Assembly (NCBI GenBank): GCA_028826165.1
Contig: JAPDFW010000106.1
Coordinates: 121,001 to 185,000 of the forward strand
Direction: 5' to 3'
From: Anaeramoeba ignava
Taxonomy: Eukaryota > Metamonada > Anaeramoebidae
Length of the DNA: 64,000 bases
The stretch's first letter is position 1. Every line of letters starts with the position of its first letter. Below the pieces are notes generated by a model that worked only from the letters and a program-made list of their open reading frames with translations, had not been told where the DNA came from and ran no database searches. Made by a program: the position numbers and the translations under genes. Below are positions 53,914 through 63,603 of this stretch, one piece after another.

Positions 53914-56900
53914 TTATAATAATGAAGATATTTTGATTGAATGTTTAACGGCATTTGTAAATCCTTCATGAAAATGATAAATAATTTCTGGTAATTTTTG
54001 TTTTTCTTCTTGAATTTCGTTTTCATTTTTTTTGATAAATAAATTTTGATTTTTTTGTTGAATAAATTGATTTGAATTTTGGTTCAAATTTTTTTTATTA
54101 TTTGAAAATAAAGATCGAAAATTGGATTGATTTTGAATATTATTTTTTTCATCAGGAAAAACTTGAGATTTTCTTCTAATTTTCTCAAAATCAAGTTCGT
54201 GAGCAAAAGATTTTCTTAAAGAAAAGGGAATCACAAAAGAATTTGAAAAATTTTTAAATTGAACAATTTTTTCCAAATTTGGATCCATAAAAATAAAAGA
54301 TCTGCCAGTTTTTTGTCTTTCAATAAATTTGACTGAATAAGAGATGAAAAGATCAAGAAGTCTTCTCATTTGATTCTGTTCATTTTCTGTCATTAAAGTG
54401 GGGTTTGTGCTTCTAAAATGAGGAGTTAAAATTTGCAAAAAAAACGGTACAAAATCAATAAATGAATTTTTAAAAGAAACAAAAGTGCGAATTTGAGGTG
54501 GAATTTGAATAAGAAATCCTTTTGAAATTTGGGACATTTTCTTGGTTTTAAATCTTGTTTCGTTTTCTTTTTTTGGAAACACATATTTCTGTTTCGAAGG
54601 CGCATTTCCACAAACGGAACTGATTTTCATTGCTGAAAGTGGAAGATAACGAAGAAATGAAAAATCCTTGAATCTTGCAATTTGATTTGATAAAATATCC
54701 TGATTCGACATCCATTCTTTGCATTCATATGTTTTCTCCAAAATTGGATCATGAATATTAATAGAAAGTAAATTTTCTGAAAGTCCTTGAGTAAACAAAT
54801 CAATTTCCGAATTAGAATTTAAAGAATGATAAATTTTTCTCAAATATTGATTTTTTCCCGATAATTTTGATTTTTCTGTTTTTGTTTGATTGTTTGGAAT
54901 TTTTTGTGGGAAAAACACAAGATCGCATAACTGAAAATAGTTTTGAGTCATATCTTTTGATCCAATAACAGAATTTTTAATCAAAGAATTCGCTAAATTT
55001 TTATTTGAATAGCGAAGAAATTCAAGAGTGAATAAACAACTGCGGATATCATTATCAGAAATCTCGCACAATTGAATCAAACTCTGCAAATCAGTCTGAA
55101 CGCCTTCCAAGAGACAAATTTCCTTTAAACGTTGAGAAAGACGCATTGTTGATGGAGGCATCATTTTGATGATATAAGATAACTCCCGCAATTTTCTTAT
55201 TGAAGGCGAATAAAGATCGTTGCATATGCAAATAACTGGGTTTTTAAGCTTTGGAATTTCCTTTTCCAAAGAATTAACAACTCCTTCAATTTCCGTTGAA
55301 ATATTTGAACCATCAACTTCCTCAATCAATAATAAATTTGGATTATCATTCACACATCCTTTTAAAGTTTTCACAGAATCCAATCTGCTTCGTATTAATT
55401 CGCTTTGTCTTTCTTCACTCGCATTTATTTCTACTACATTATATCCGCATTGCTTTGCGATAATTTGAATTGATGTTGAATTGTGAGTTACTGTAAAATT
55501 TCCCATTAAAAATCTTCCATTTCCATCCAATTCAAATCCATAAAAATTTGCAGGTTTTATTGTTAAAATTTCCTCAATTTTATTGAGTTTGAATTTCGTC
55601 ATTTTTTCCTCCAATTTTCCAATTTTTCCATAAAATTCTTTCATCCGATTTTCAATTACAATTTGATTCCTTGTGTTTTCCATCAAAGAAAATTTCAATT
55701 CTAATATTTTCTTTTTGTTTTGATTCATTTGATTTTGTATTTTGGATTCAATACAAAGACTTTGCAAAATGAATTGGAAATCTTGAAGAAGTGATTCATT
55801 TTGGAATTCAATTTCCAAACCAGAAATTTCAAGAAAACCATGAATTAAAGATAATCTTTTTCTGTAAGAATTGAATTTGAATTGATCTGGAATTTTGTTG
55901 AAGTTTTGATTTGAATCAACAATTTTTTGGATTTGGATTTTGTTTTTGGTTGAATTTTCGATTCCAATTTCTTGAATAATTTGGTTTACATTCAATAATG
56001 ATTTGTTTTCAATAATTTTGGGTTTTTTTTTAGATAAATTATTAAATGCGCCCAAAATTAAACCAAATAAATAAGGATCAGTTGTTGTTTTTCTTTCTGG
56101 GAAATCAACAGAAACTTTGAATCCATAATATTTTTTTTGCTTTTCTTGAGGAAGTTTGAGGAATTTCTTGATTGGAATATCAACAACTTTGTAGAAAAAA
56201 TGTGGGTATTTCTTTGCAATCAATTTGGTATAATTTTTTGCTTGATAATAATCATCAATTCCAAAAGTTTTGAGAGTGTTTTTGATATTTGCTTTATATT
56301 TAATAAGAGATAGAATGTGATATTCATTAACATCATAACTTTCTTGATTTTTTGTGATGATTCTGAACATTTTGCCGAATCCTTTTGTTGTTGAAATTAC
56401 TGTTCTTTTGGAAGAATCATCACCCATTAAAAAATCACCTTCAATTACATCTTGAACTTTTTTAATATTTCCATCAAACATTAAAACAGGCTGATTATAA
56501 GCCAAACATTTTCCTATTCCTGGTTTACCCGAAATCAATAGAATTTTTGCGTTTTTATTTTTGAATTTGTTGAATTTTGATGATTTTTGGTCTGTGTTTG
56601 TTTCTTTTTTTGGATTTTTCCAATTTTGAATCCATGAAAGAATTTCTCTGTTTGTTCTTTCATCAGATAGAAGTTCCAAGTAATTTTTGGGTTTATATTT
56701 GTCTACCCACATTTGATTTTTTTTAAAATTATTTTTTTTAAGATTATTTTTTTTAAAATTTTGATTTTGATTTTGATTTTGATTTTGATTGATTTGAGGT
56801 TTTAATTCATCAAAATAATTTGATTGGAATTTTGAGAGATCCAAGTTTTTTAATTTGATTTGTTCAAGTGGTGTTTGGTTTATTTCAAAATCTAAAGAGA

Positions 56901-57879
56901 TTAAATTTTTTTGTCCACGAATTTGAATGAATTTTCTTTGATTTTCTTTTTTTTCTTTTTTCTTGATTGTTTTTTTGCGTTTTTGATTTTCTTGAGTAAT
57001 TTTATGAGAGTAAGTTTTTTTGGGGAGATCATTTTGATTTTGAATAGAAGATGATTCTTTTCTTTTTTTATATTTTTTGTTTCCGATTTTATTCTTCTTA
57101 TTATTTTTATTTTCTATTTCATTTTCTATTTGAATTTGAATTTGATTTTGATTTTGATTTTGATTTTGATTTTGATTTTGAATTTGATTTTTATTTTTAT
57201 TTTGATTTTCATTTTCATTTTTATTTTTATTTTTATTTTGATTTTGATTTTGATTTTCTATTTGAATTTGATTTTGATTTTGATTTTGATTTTGATTTTG
57301 ATTTTGATTTTGATTTTGATTTTTATTTTTATTTTGATTTTGATTTTCATTTTCATTTTGATTTTGATTTTGATTTTTATTTTCATTTTGATTTTTATTT
57401 TCATTTTCAATTTGATTTTTATTTTGATTTTGATTTTCATTTTCATTTTCATTTTGATTTTGATTTTGATTTTCATTTTGATTTTGATTTTGATTTTTAT
57501 TTTGATTTTGATTTTGATTTTGATTTTCAATTTGATTTTTATTTTGATTTTCTATTTCATTTTCTATTTCATTTTCTATTTGATTTTCTATTTGTATTTG
57601 ATTTTGATTTTGATTTTCTATTTGAATTTTATTTTCATTTTGATTTTGATTTTGAATTTGATTTTGAATTTGATTTTTATTTTGATTTTTATTTTGATTT
57701 TGATTTTGAATTTCTATTTGATTTTCTATTTGATTTTGATTTTGATTTTCATTTTGATTTTGATTTTGAATTTGATTTTGATTTTGATTTTGATTTTTAT
57801 TTTCATTTTGATTTTGATTTTGATTTTCATTTTGATTTTCTATTTCATTTTTATTTTGATTTTCTTTATTATCTTCCAT
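53914..57879 (-). CDS. CHTF18: CTF18-like clamp-loader subunit containing an intein
   Basis: One uninterrupted frame of 1321 residues. Residues 1-290 are almost pure N-Q-E-K-I repeats, followed by a basic linker (KKRKESSSIQNQ). From 390: MWVDKYKPKNYLELLSDERT, typical of CTF18, the large subunit of the alternative RFC that loads PCNA during sister-chromatid cohesion and replication. The AAA+ Walker A is GKPGIGK followed by ST, but a 343-residue intein (458-800) sits between K457 and the Ser. After it come QIIAKQCGYNVVEINASEER; Walker B LLLIEEVDGS (first acid Glu, not Asp); PVICICNDLYSPSIRKLREL; and CEISDNDIRSCLFTLEFL. The C-terminal half (RKIYHSLNS, FKDFSFLRYLPLSAMKIS) follows the CTF18 layout. 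Without intein removal the ATP site cannot form. No introns. Confidence 0.93.
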   Translation of the reverse strand: MEDNKENQNKNEIENQNENQNQNQNENKNQNQNQNQIQNQNQNENQNQNQIENQIEIQNQNQNKNQNKNQIQNQIQNQNQNENKIQIENQNQNQIQIENQIENEIENEIENQNKNQIENQNQNQNQNKNQNQNQNENQNQNQNENENENQNQNKNQIENENKNQNENKNQNQNQNENENQNQNKNKNQNQNQNQNQNQNQNQNQIQIENQNQNQNKNKNKNENENQNKNKNQIQNQNQNQNQNQNQIQIQIENEIENKNNKKNKIGNKKYKKRKESSSIQNQNDLPKKTYSHKITQENQKRKKTIKKKEKKENQRKFIQIRGQKNLISLDFEINQTPLEQIKLKNLDLSKFQSNYFDELKPQINQNQNQNQNQNFKKNNLKKNNFKKNQMWVDKYKPKNYLELLSDERTNREILSWIQNWKNPKKETNTDQKSSKFNKFKNKNAKILLISGKPGIGKCLAYNQPVLMFDGNIKKVQDVIEGDFLMGDDSSKRTVISTTKGFGKMFRIITKNQESYDVNEYHILSLIKYKANIKNTLKTFGIDDYYQAKNYTKLIAKKYPHFFYKVVDIPIKKFLKLPQEKQKKYYGFKVSVDFPERKTTTDPYLFGLILGAFNNLSKKKPKIIENKSLLNVNQIIQEIGIENSTKNKIQIQKIVDSNQNFNKIPDQFKFNSYRKRLSLIHGFLEISGLEIEFQNESLLQDFQFILQSLCIESKIQNQMNQNKKKILELKFSLMENTRNQIVIENRMKEFYGKIGKLEEKMTKFKLNKIEEILTIKPANFYGFELDGNGRFLMGNFTVTHNSTSIQIIAKQCGYNVVEINASEERQSELIRSRLDSVKTLKGCVNDNPNLLLIEEVDGSNISTEIEGVVNSLEKEIPKLKNPVICICNDLYSPSIRKLRELSYIIKMMPPSTMRLSQRLKEICLLEGVQTDLQSLIQLCEISDNDIRSCLFTLEFLRYSNKNLANSLIKNSVIGSKDMTQNYFQLCDLVFFPQKIPNNQTKTEKSKLSGKNQYLRKIYHSLNSNSEIDLFTQGLSENLLSINIHDPILEKTYECKEWMSNQDILSNQIARFKDFSFLRYLPLSAMKISSVCGNAPSKQKYVFPKKENETRFKTKKMSQISKGFLIQIPPQIRTFVSFKNSFIDFVPFFLQILTPHFRSTNPTLMTENEQNQMRRLLDLFISYSVKFIERQKTGRSFIFMDPNLEKIVQFKNFSNSFVIPFSLRKSFAHELDFEKIRRKSQVFPDEKNNIQNQSNFRSLFSNNKKNLNQNSNQFIQQKNQNLFIKKNENEIQEEKQKLPEIIYHFHEGFTNAVKHSIKISSLL
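55480..56508 (-). other. Intein (343 aa) in the Walker A motif of CTF18
   Basis: In-frame insertion from Cys (TGT, 56508-56506) to Asn (AAT, 55482-55480). N-terminal splicing domain: CLAYNQPVLMFDGNIKKVQD then VIEGDFLMGDD (block A) and YDVNEYHILSL with the block B His at intein residue 64. C-terminal domain: FYGFELDGNGRFLMGNFTV (block F) and VTHN before extein Ser (block G, penultimate His and terminal Asn present). Nucleophiles Cys1 and Ser+1 are both good. The middle (about 100-300) keeps a LAGLIDADG-endonuclease scaffold: VDIPIKKFLKLP, DPYLFGLILGAFNN (motif C) and RLSLIHGFLEISG (motif E). The catalytic acids are replaced (A in the first, S in the second), so cutting activity is probably lost while splicing should work. 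The site GxxGxGK/S matches where archaeal RFC inteins insert. Confidence 0.93.
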
Positions 57880-58035
57880 TATTTTAAAGAATAAAATTAT
57901 TAAAAATATAAAAAATTTTTTAACGAAAAGAATAAGAAGAAGAAGAAAAAAATGAAAAAAAAAAATTGAAAAAAAAAATTTTAATTTTTCATTTTTTTTC
58001 TTCTTTTTATTTTTTATTATTTAAAAAAAAAACAA
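57880..58035. promoter_or_regulatory. 156-bp shared divergent promoter region
   Basis: The ATGs of the CTF18-like gene (57879, minus) and the RCC1-U-box gene (58036, plus) face away from each other over 156 bases of A-run/T-run DNA. The plus ATG follows an AAAAAAAACAA context and the minus ATG follows TTTAAAGAATAAAA. Shared regulation is inferred from geometry only. Confidence 0.45.
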
Positions 58036-61000
58036 ATGGGAAATTTACAAGGTTCAGTTTATACTTTTGGAATGAATGATCAACAACAACTTTGCCTTTC
58101 AGAAGATACACCAACAAATCATAAAACACCACATTCAGTGAATTTACCTGATGATATAACACCTAGACAAGTATCTATTCGTTCAAAACATGTTGCAATT
58201 CTTGGAGGTAAAACAAAATTAATTTTAATTTAGATTTTAATTTTAATTATAATTTTAATTTTAATTTTAATTTTAATTTTAAATTTAAATTTAATATTAA
58301 TTTTAATTTTAATTCTAATTTTAATTATAATTTTAATTTTAATTTTAATTTTAATTTTAATTTTAATTTTAATTTTAATTTTAAATTTAATTTTAATTTT
58401 AATTTTAATTTTAATATTGAATTATAATTTTAATTTGAATTTTTAATTTTAATTTTAATTCTAATTTTAATTTTAATTTTAATTTTAATTTTAATTTTAA
58501 TTTTAATTTTAATTTTAATTTTAATTTTAATTTTAATTTTAATTTTAATTTTAATTATAATTTTAATTTTAAAAACAGAAAAAGAAGGAAAATATATTCT
58601 TTATTCTTGTGGTTTAGGCCATTCAGGTCAACTTGGTCATGGAACTTTACGTTCTTGTACAACTCTTAAAAGAGTTGATGCTTTACTTTCAAAAAATATT
58701 AGACAAATTGCTTGTGGAAAAAGTTTCACGTACTTTTTTTATTCAAATATTTTTTCTTATTTAGATTTTTATTCAAATATTTTTTTGCCATTTCAAACTT
58801 ATTTATAATTTTAATTTTAATTTTAATTTTAATTTTAATTATAATTTTAATTTTAATTTTTTAAATTTTTTAATTTTAATTATAATTTTAATTTTGATTT
58901 TAATTTTAATTTTAATTTTAATTTTAATTTTAATTTTAATTTTGATTTTAATTTTAATTTTAATTTTAATTTTAATTTTAATTTTAATTTTAATTTTAAT
59001 TTTAATTTTAATTTTAATTTTAATTTTAATTTTAATTTTAATTTTAATTTTAATTTTAATTTTAAATTTTAATATTAATTTTAATTTTAATTTTAATTTT
59101 AAATTTTAATTTTAATTTTATTAATTTTAATTTTATTTATAATATTAATTATAATTTTAATTTTAATTTTTAATTTTAATTTTAATTTTTAATTTTGATT
59201 TTAATTATAATTTTAATTTTGATTTTAATTTTAATTTTAATTTTGAGTTTGATTTTAATTTTAATTTTAATTTTAATTTTGAATTTTAATTTTAATTTTA
59301 ATTTTAATTTTAATTATAATTTTAATTTTGATTTTAAATTTTTAATTTTAATTTTAATTTTAATTTTAATTTTAATTTTAATATTTAATTTTAATTTTAA
59401 TTTTAATTTTAATTTTTAATTTTAATTTATAATTTTATTTTTTTAATTTTAATTTTATCTCTTTTTAATTTTATTTATTTTATATCATTGAAAATTTTTT
59501 TGATTTATATTTTTATGTTTTAATATATTTATTTTTTACATTTATATTTATATTTATATTTATGTTTTTCTCAATCTTTAATTTTTATATTTAATTTTAT
59601 ATTTTATTTATTTGGATTTTATATTTTAATTATTATTAATTTTATATTTATTTATTATTTATATTTTATTTATATTTATATAATTATATTTTATTTATAT
59701 TTATATTTATATATTTATATTTATAATTATGTTTAAATTTATATTTATATTTTAGTTATATTTATATTTATATTTATATTTATATTTATATTTATATTTA
59801 TATTTACATTTATATTTTATTTTTATGTTTATGTTTATATTTATATTTAGAAAAATTATATTTATATTTATATTTATATTTTATGTTTATGTTTATGTTT
59901 ATGGTATTTATTTATGTTTAGGTTTATATTTTATATTTATATTTATATTAATTATATTTATATTTATATTTATATTTATATTTATATTTATATTTATATT
60001 TATATTTATGTTTATATTTATGTTTATGTTATGTTATATTTATGTTTTATTTTTATGTTTATGTTTATATTTATATTTTATCATTTATATTTAAATTTAT
60101 ATTTATTTTATGTTTATTATATTTTATGTTTTATGTTTATATTTATGTTTATGTTTTTATATTTATATTTATATTTATATTTATGTTTATATTTATGTTT
60201 ATGTTTATATTTATGTTTATGTTTATGTTTATATTTTATGTTTTATTTTTTTTAAATTTATATTTATATTTATGTTTATATTTTATGTTTATTTATATTT
60301 TATGTTTATTTATGTTTATGTTTATGTTTATATTTATATTTATGTATTTATATTTATATTTATATTTATGTTTATATATGTTTTATATTTTATGTTTATG
60401 TTTATATTTATATTTTATATTTATGTTTCATTTTATATTTATGTTTATATTTATGTTTATTTTATTTATATTTATGTTTTTGTTTATGTTTATTTTATAT
60501 TTTATTATGTTTATGTTTATGTTTATTTTTATGTTTATGTTTATGTTTTATATTTTATGTTTATTTTTATATTTATGTTTATATTTATGTTTATATTTTA
60601 TTTATTTTATGTTTATGTTTATTTTTATATGTTTATGTTTATGTTTATGTTTATATTTTTTATGTTTATGTTTATTTATGTTTATGTTTATGTTTATATT
60701 TTATGTTTATGTTTATGTTTATGTTTATGTTTATGTTTATGTTTATGTTTATATTTATGTTTATTTTATTTATATTTATGTTTATATTTTATATTTATGT
60801 TTATGTTATATTTTTATGTTTATGTTTTATTTATGTTTATTTATGTTTATGTTTATATTTATATTTATTTAAAATTATTTATGTTTATATTTTATGTTTA
60901 TATTTATGTTTATATTTATGTTATATTTATGTTTATGTTTATGTTTATGATTTTATGTTTATGTTTATATTTATGTTTATATTTATATTTATGTTTATGT

Positions 61001-63074
61001 TTATGTTTATATTTATGTTTATATTTATGTTTATTTATGTTTATGTTTATGTTTATGTTTATTTTTGTTTATATTTATGTTTTATGTTTATGTTTATGTT
61101 TATATTTTTATTTTATGTTTATGTTTATATTTATGTTTGTTTTTTATATTTTATAAATTTATATTTTATGTTTATATTTATATTTTTTATGTTTATGTTT
61201 ATGTTTATTTTAATTTATTATTTTATATTTATATTTATGTTTATGTTTATATTTATGTTTATGTTTATTTATATTTTATATTTTTTTATGTTTATGTTTA
61301 TATTTATATTTATATTTATATTTATATTTATATTTATATTTATATTTATATTTATATTTATATTTATATTTATATTTATATTTATATTTATATTTATATT
61401 TATATTTATATTTATATTTATATTTATATTTATATTTATATTTATATTTATATTTATATTTATATTTAAATTTATATTTATATTTATATTTATATTTATA
61501 TTTATGTTATATTTATTTATATTTATATTTATATTTATATTTATATTTATATTTATATTTATATTTATATTTATATTTATATTTATATTTATATTTATAT
61601 TTATATTTTAAATATTTAATTTATATTTTAAATATTTATATTTAATTTATATTTGAAATTAAAAACAAAAAAGTAACCGGAGATGTTTACACATGGGGAG
61701 GAGGATTATTAAAAATCCTTGGGCACGAACAAAACCCGAAGCGACCAATCCCACATATCATTGAAGAATTCGAAGGAACAAACATCATTCAAGTATGTTG
61801 CGGAGCACAATACACAGTCGCAGTGACATGTAAGTACCAACAAAGAACATAAAAAGGAATAGAGAAGAATAACCGGAATAAATTAACAAACAAAAAAAGC
61901 GGAAGGGAAAGTTTATTCATGGGGAATAGGAAACGAAGGACAATTAGGACATGGAAATTTTCAAAACCAAGAAAAACCAAAATTGATTGAAGGACTTGGA
62001 GGAGAGAAGATAAGATACGCAGCGTGCGGGGAAACCCACACAGCACTTGTTGGCGTATCTGGTTCTGTTTACACTTTTGGCAACGGACAATATGGACAGC
62101 TAGGAAACGGAAAAAAAGAACCATCAATGACCCCTTTTAAAATTGATCAATCCCATTTTAAAAACGAACCAGTGTACTCTATATCCTGCGGCACAGACCA
62201 CACCATCGCCGTAACAAGATCCGGGCGTGTGTTTGTCTGGGGCTCAAATGAGTTTGGTCAACTTGGAATTGCTAAAATTAAGTCAACTTACAATCCCACT
62301 GAACTTGTTATGAAAAATATTACTATTAGACAGGTCGCTTGTGGAGACAAGTCTTCCTTTCTTGTCTCAAGCGATCCTATTTTTGATAGCTTTTCAATCT
62401 CCAAAATTCAGCGCCCTTCTACTTTCCGTTATGTCGATCCTGATATTCAAAACCAAAAAAATTTACAAGTTAAACCTGCTTATTCTTCAAATAAAATGCA
62501 ATATTTTTATTCAAATATTTCTTTCGATTCTTTGCCTTCTCAATCTCAAAGTAATGAAAATTTGAATGTTGAACAACCTCAGAAAGAAGAGAAGAAAGAA
62601 GATAATCAACTTGATATTAATGCAGGTCCACCTGATGGTAATTCATTTATAAAATTCAATATAAAATTTAATATAAAATTCATTTATAAAATTCAATACA
62701 AAATTCAATATAAAATTCAATATAAAATTAAATATAAAATTAAAATTAATATTAAAATTAAAATTAAAATTAAAATTAAAATTAAAATTAAAATTAAAAT
62801 TAAAATAAAATTTAATATTAAAATTCAATATAAAATTCAAAATAAAATTAAAATTAAAATTAAAATTTAAAATTATAATCTGTTATTTTTAGAATTTCTT
62901 TGTGCAATTACTTTTGAAATTATGAAAGATCCTGTTTTTTGTTCTGATGGTTTTACTTATGAAAGATTTGCTATTGAATCTTGGCTTTCAGAAAATTCAA
63001 CAAGTCCAATGACAGGACAAGAATTAGCTTCAAAAGAACTTATTCCAAATCATTCATTAAGAGAACAAATTAGA
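58036..63074 (+). CDS. RCC1-propeller U-box E3 ligase-like protein
   Basis: Exons 58036-58207, 58579-58729, about 61674-61829, 61900-62637 and 62893-63074. RCC1 blades: [84 protein letters not shown] and [15 protein letters not shown], that is six of the usual seven. A polar linker follows, then a C-terminal U-box ([48 protein letters not shown]), the E2-binding fold of RING-like ligases. Two problems remain. The exon 2 donor (phase 2) and the exon 3 acceptor (needs phase 1) disagree across a 2.9-kb repeat intron. Also, the strict reading ends LKRTN at 63074, whereas dropping one A at about 63060 gives [14 protein letters not shown], stop 63102, a better U-box end. Exons 3-4 are notably less AT-rich. 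Confidence 0.8.
58215..58572. repeat. TTTTAA hexamer tract in RCC1-U-box intron 1
   Basis: AATTTT hexamers with TAATAT, TAATTATAA and AAATTTAAATTTAA variants fill the 371-base intron 58208-58578. No coding content. Confidence 0.93.
58800..59460. repeat. TTTTAA hexamer tract, 5' part of RCC1-U-box intron 2
   Basis: Long, nearly pure AATTTT hexamers (58890-59060), then interrupted copies with GATTTT, TAATTATAA and AATATT. Spurious I-L-I-L frames 58894-59109 and 59195-59419 come from it. Confidence 0.93.
59500..61650. repeat. TTTATA/TTTATG hexamer array, 3' part of RCC1-U-box intron 2
   Basis: About 2.1 kb of 6-base units TTTATA and TTTATG in mosaic blocks: TTTATG-rich about 60040-61270, pure TTTATA about 61300-61610. 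It opens many overlapping Y-I-Y-I, F-M-F-M and V-Y-V-Y frames (59825-61611) that are not genes. It ends 23 bases or so before the exon 3 acceptor at 61673. Confidence 0.95.
62638..62892. repeat. AAAATT/AATATAAAATTC repeat in RCC1-U-box intron 4
   Basis: Units TTCAATATAAAATTCAATAT then AAAATT hexamers fill this 255-base intron. They leave the exon 4 frame open (I-K-F-N-I-K), so the apparent ORF runs to 62870 instead of the donor at 62638. Confidence 0.9.
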
Positions 63075-63102
63075 GCATCACCTTGGGGAGTAAATTTTTA
63101 AA

Positions 63103-63603
63103 ATTCAAAAATTCAAAAATTAAAAAATTCAAAAATTCAAAATGGAAATTCTTTAAAAAAAAAATCTCAAACAAGAAAAGAAAACTTAATTTGGATTTTT
63201 TTATCTTTTTTTTATCTTTTTTTTTTTTGAAATTCAAGTTAATGATTATTTATAATTCCAAAGAAAATAAATTAAGGAATTATCTTTTTCAATTTAAATT
63301 GTTTTTTTTTTTAAAAAGAAAAGAAAAGAAAAGAAAAGAAAAGAAATCTAAAAAAAATCTTTTACAGTTTATTGAAATTGTTATAAAAATCAATTCCAAT
63401 AAACTTTTTCTTTCTTTTTGTTTTTTTTAAAGAAATTTTAATTTTAAATTTTAATTTTTAAATTTTAAATTTTAATTTTAAATAATTGTAAGATTGAAAA
63501 ATTATTTATTTATCGCATTAAAATTGAGATAGATTTAAATTTAAATTTAAATTTTAGATTAAATTTTAGATTAATTAAGAAGAAATTTGTTTTGATATTT
63601 TTT
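63103..63603. other. Intergenic stretch between convergent genes, no gene seen
   Basis: A/T-homopolymer-rich DNA with an AAAAG run (63315-63345) and AAATTT repeats. The 115-residue ORF 63083-63430 is low-complexity F/K/N and starts inside the preceding gene's 3' end. It has no recognisable motif, so I leave it out. Confidence 0.6.

Noticed and set aside
55480-56508. The insert as a spliceosomal or group I/II intron
   Set aside because: It is stop-free in the host frame, starts with Cys, ends HN before Ser and has intein blocks; no GT-AG or ribozyme core at the borders.
57051-57894. Two plus-strand ORFs of over 250 residues (F-D-F-D, I-L-I-L)
   Set aside because: Antisense of the N/Q-rich head of the CTF18-like gene.
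59825-61611. Several Y/F/I/M/V-only ORFs up to 348 residues, membrane-like on paper
   Set aside because: Hexamer TTTATA/TTTATG read in frame within an intron; no complex sequence.
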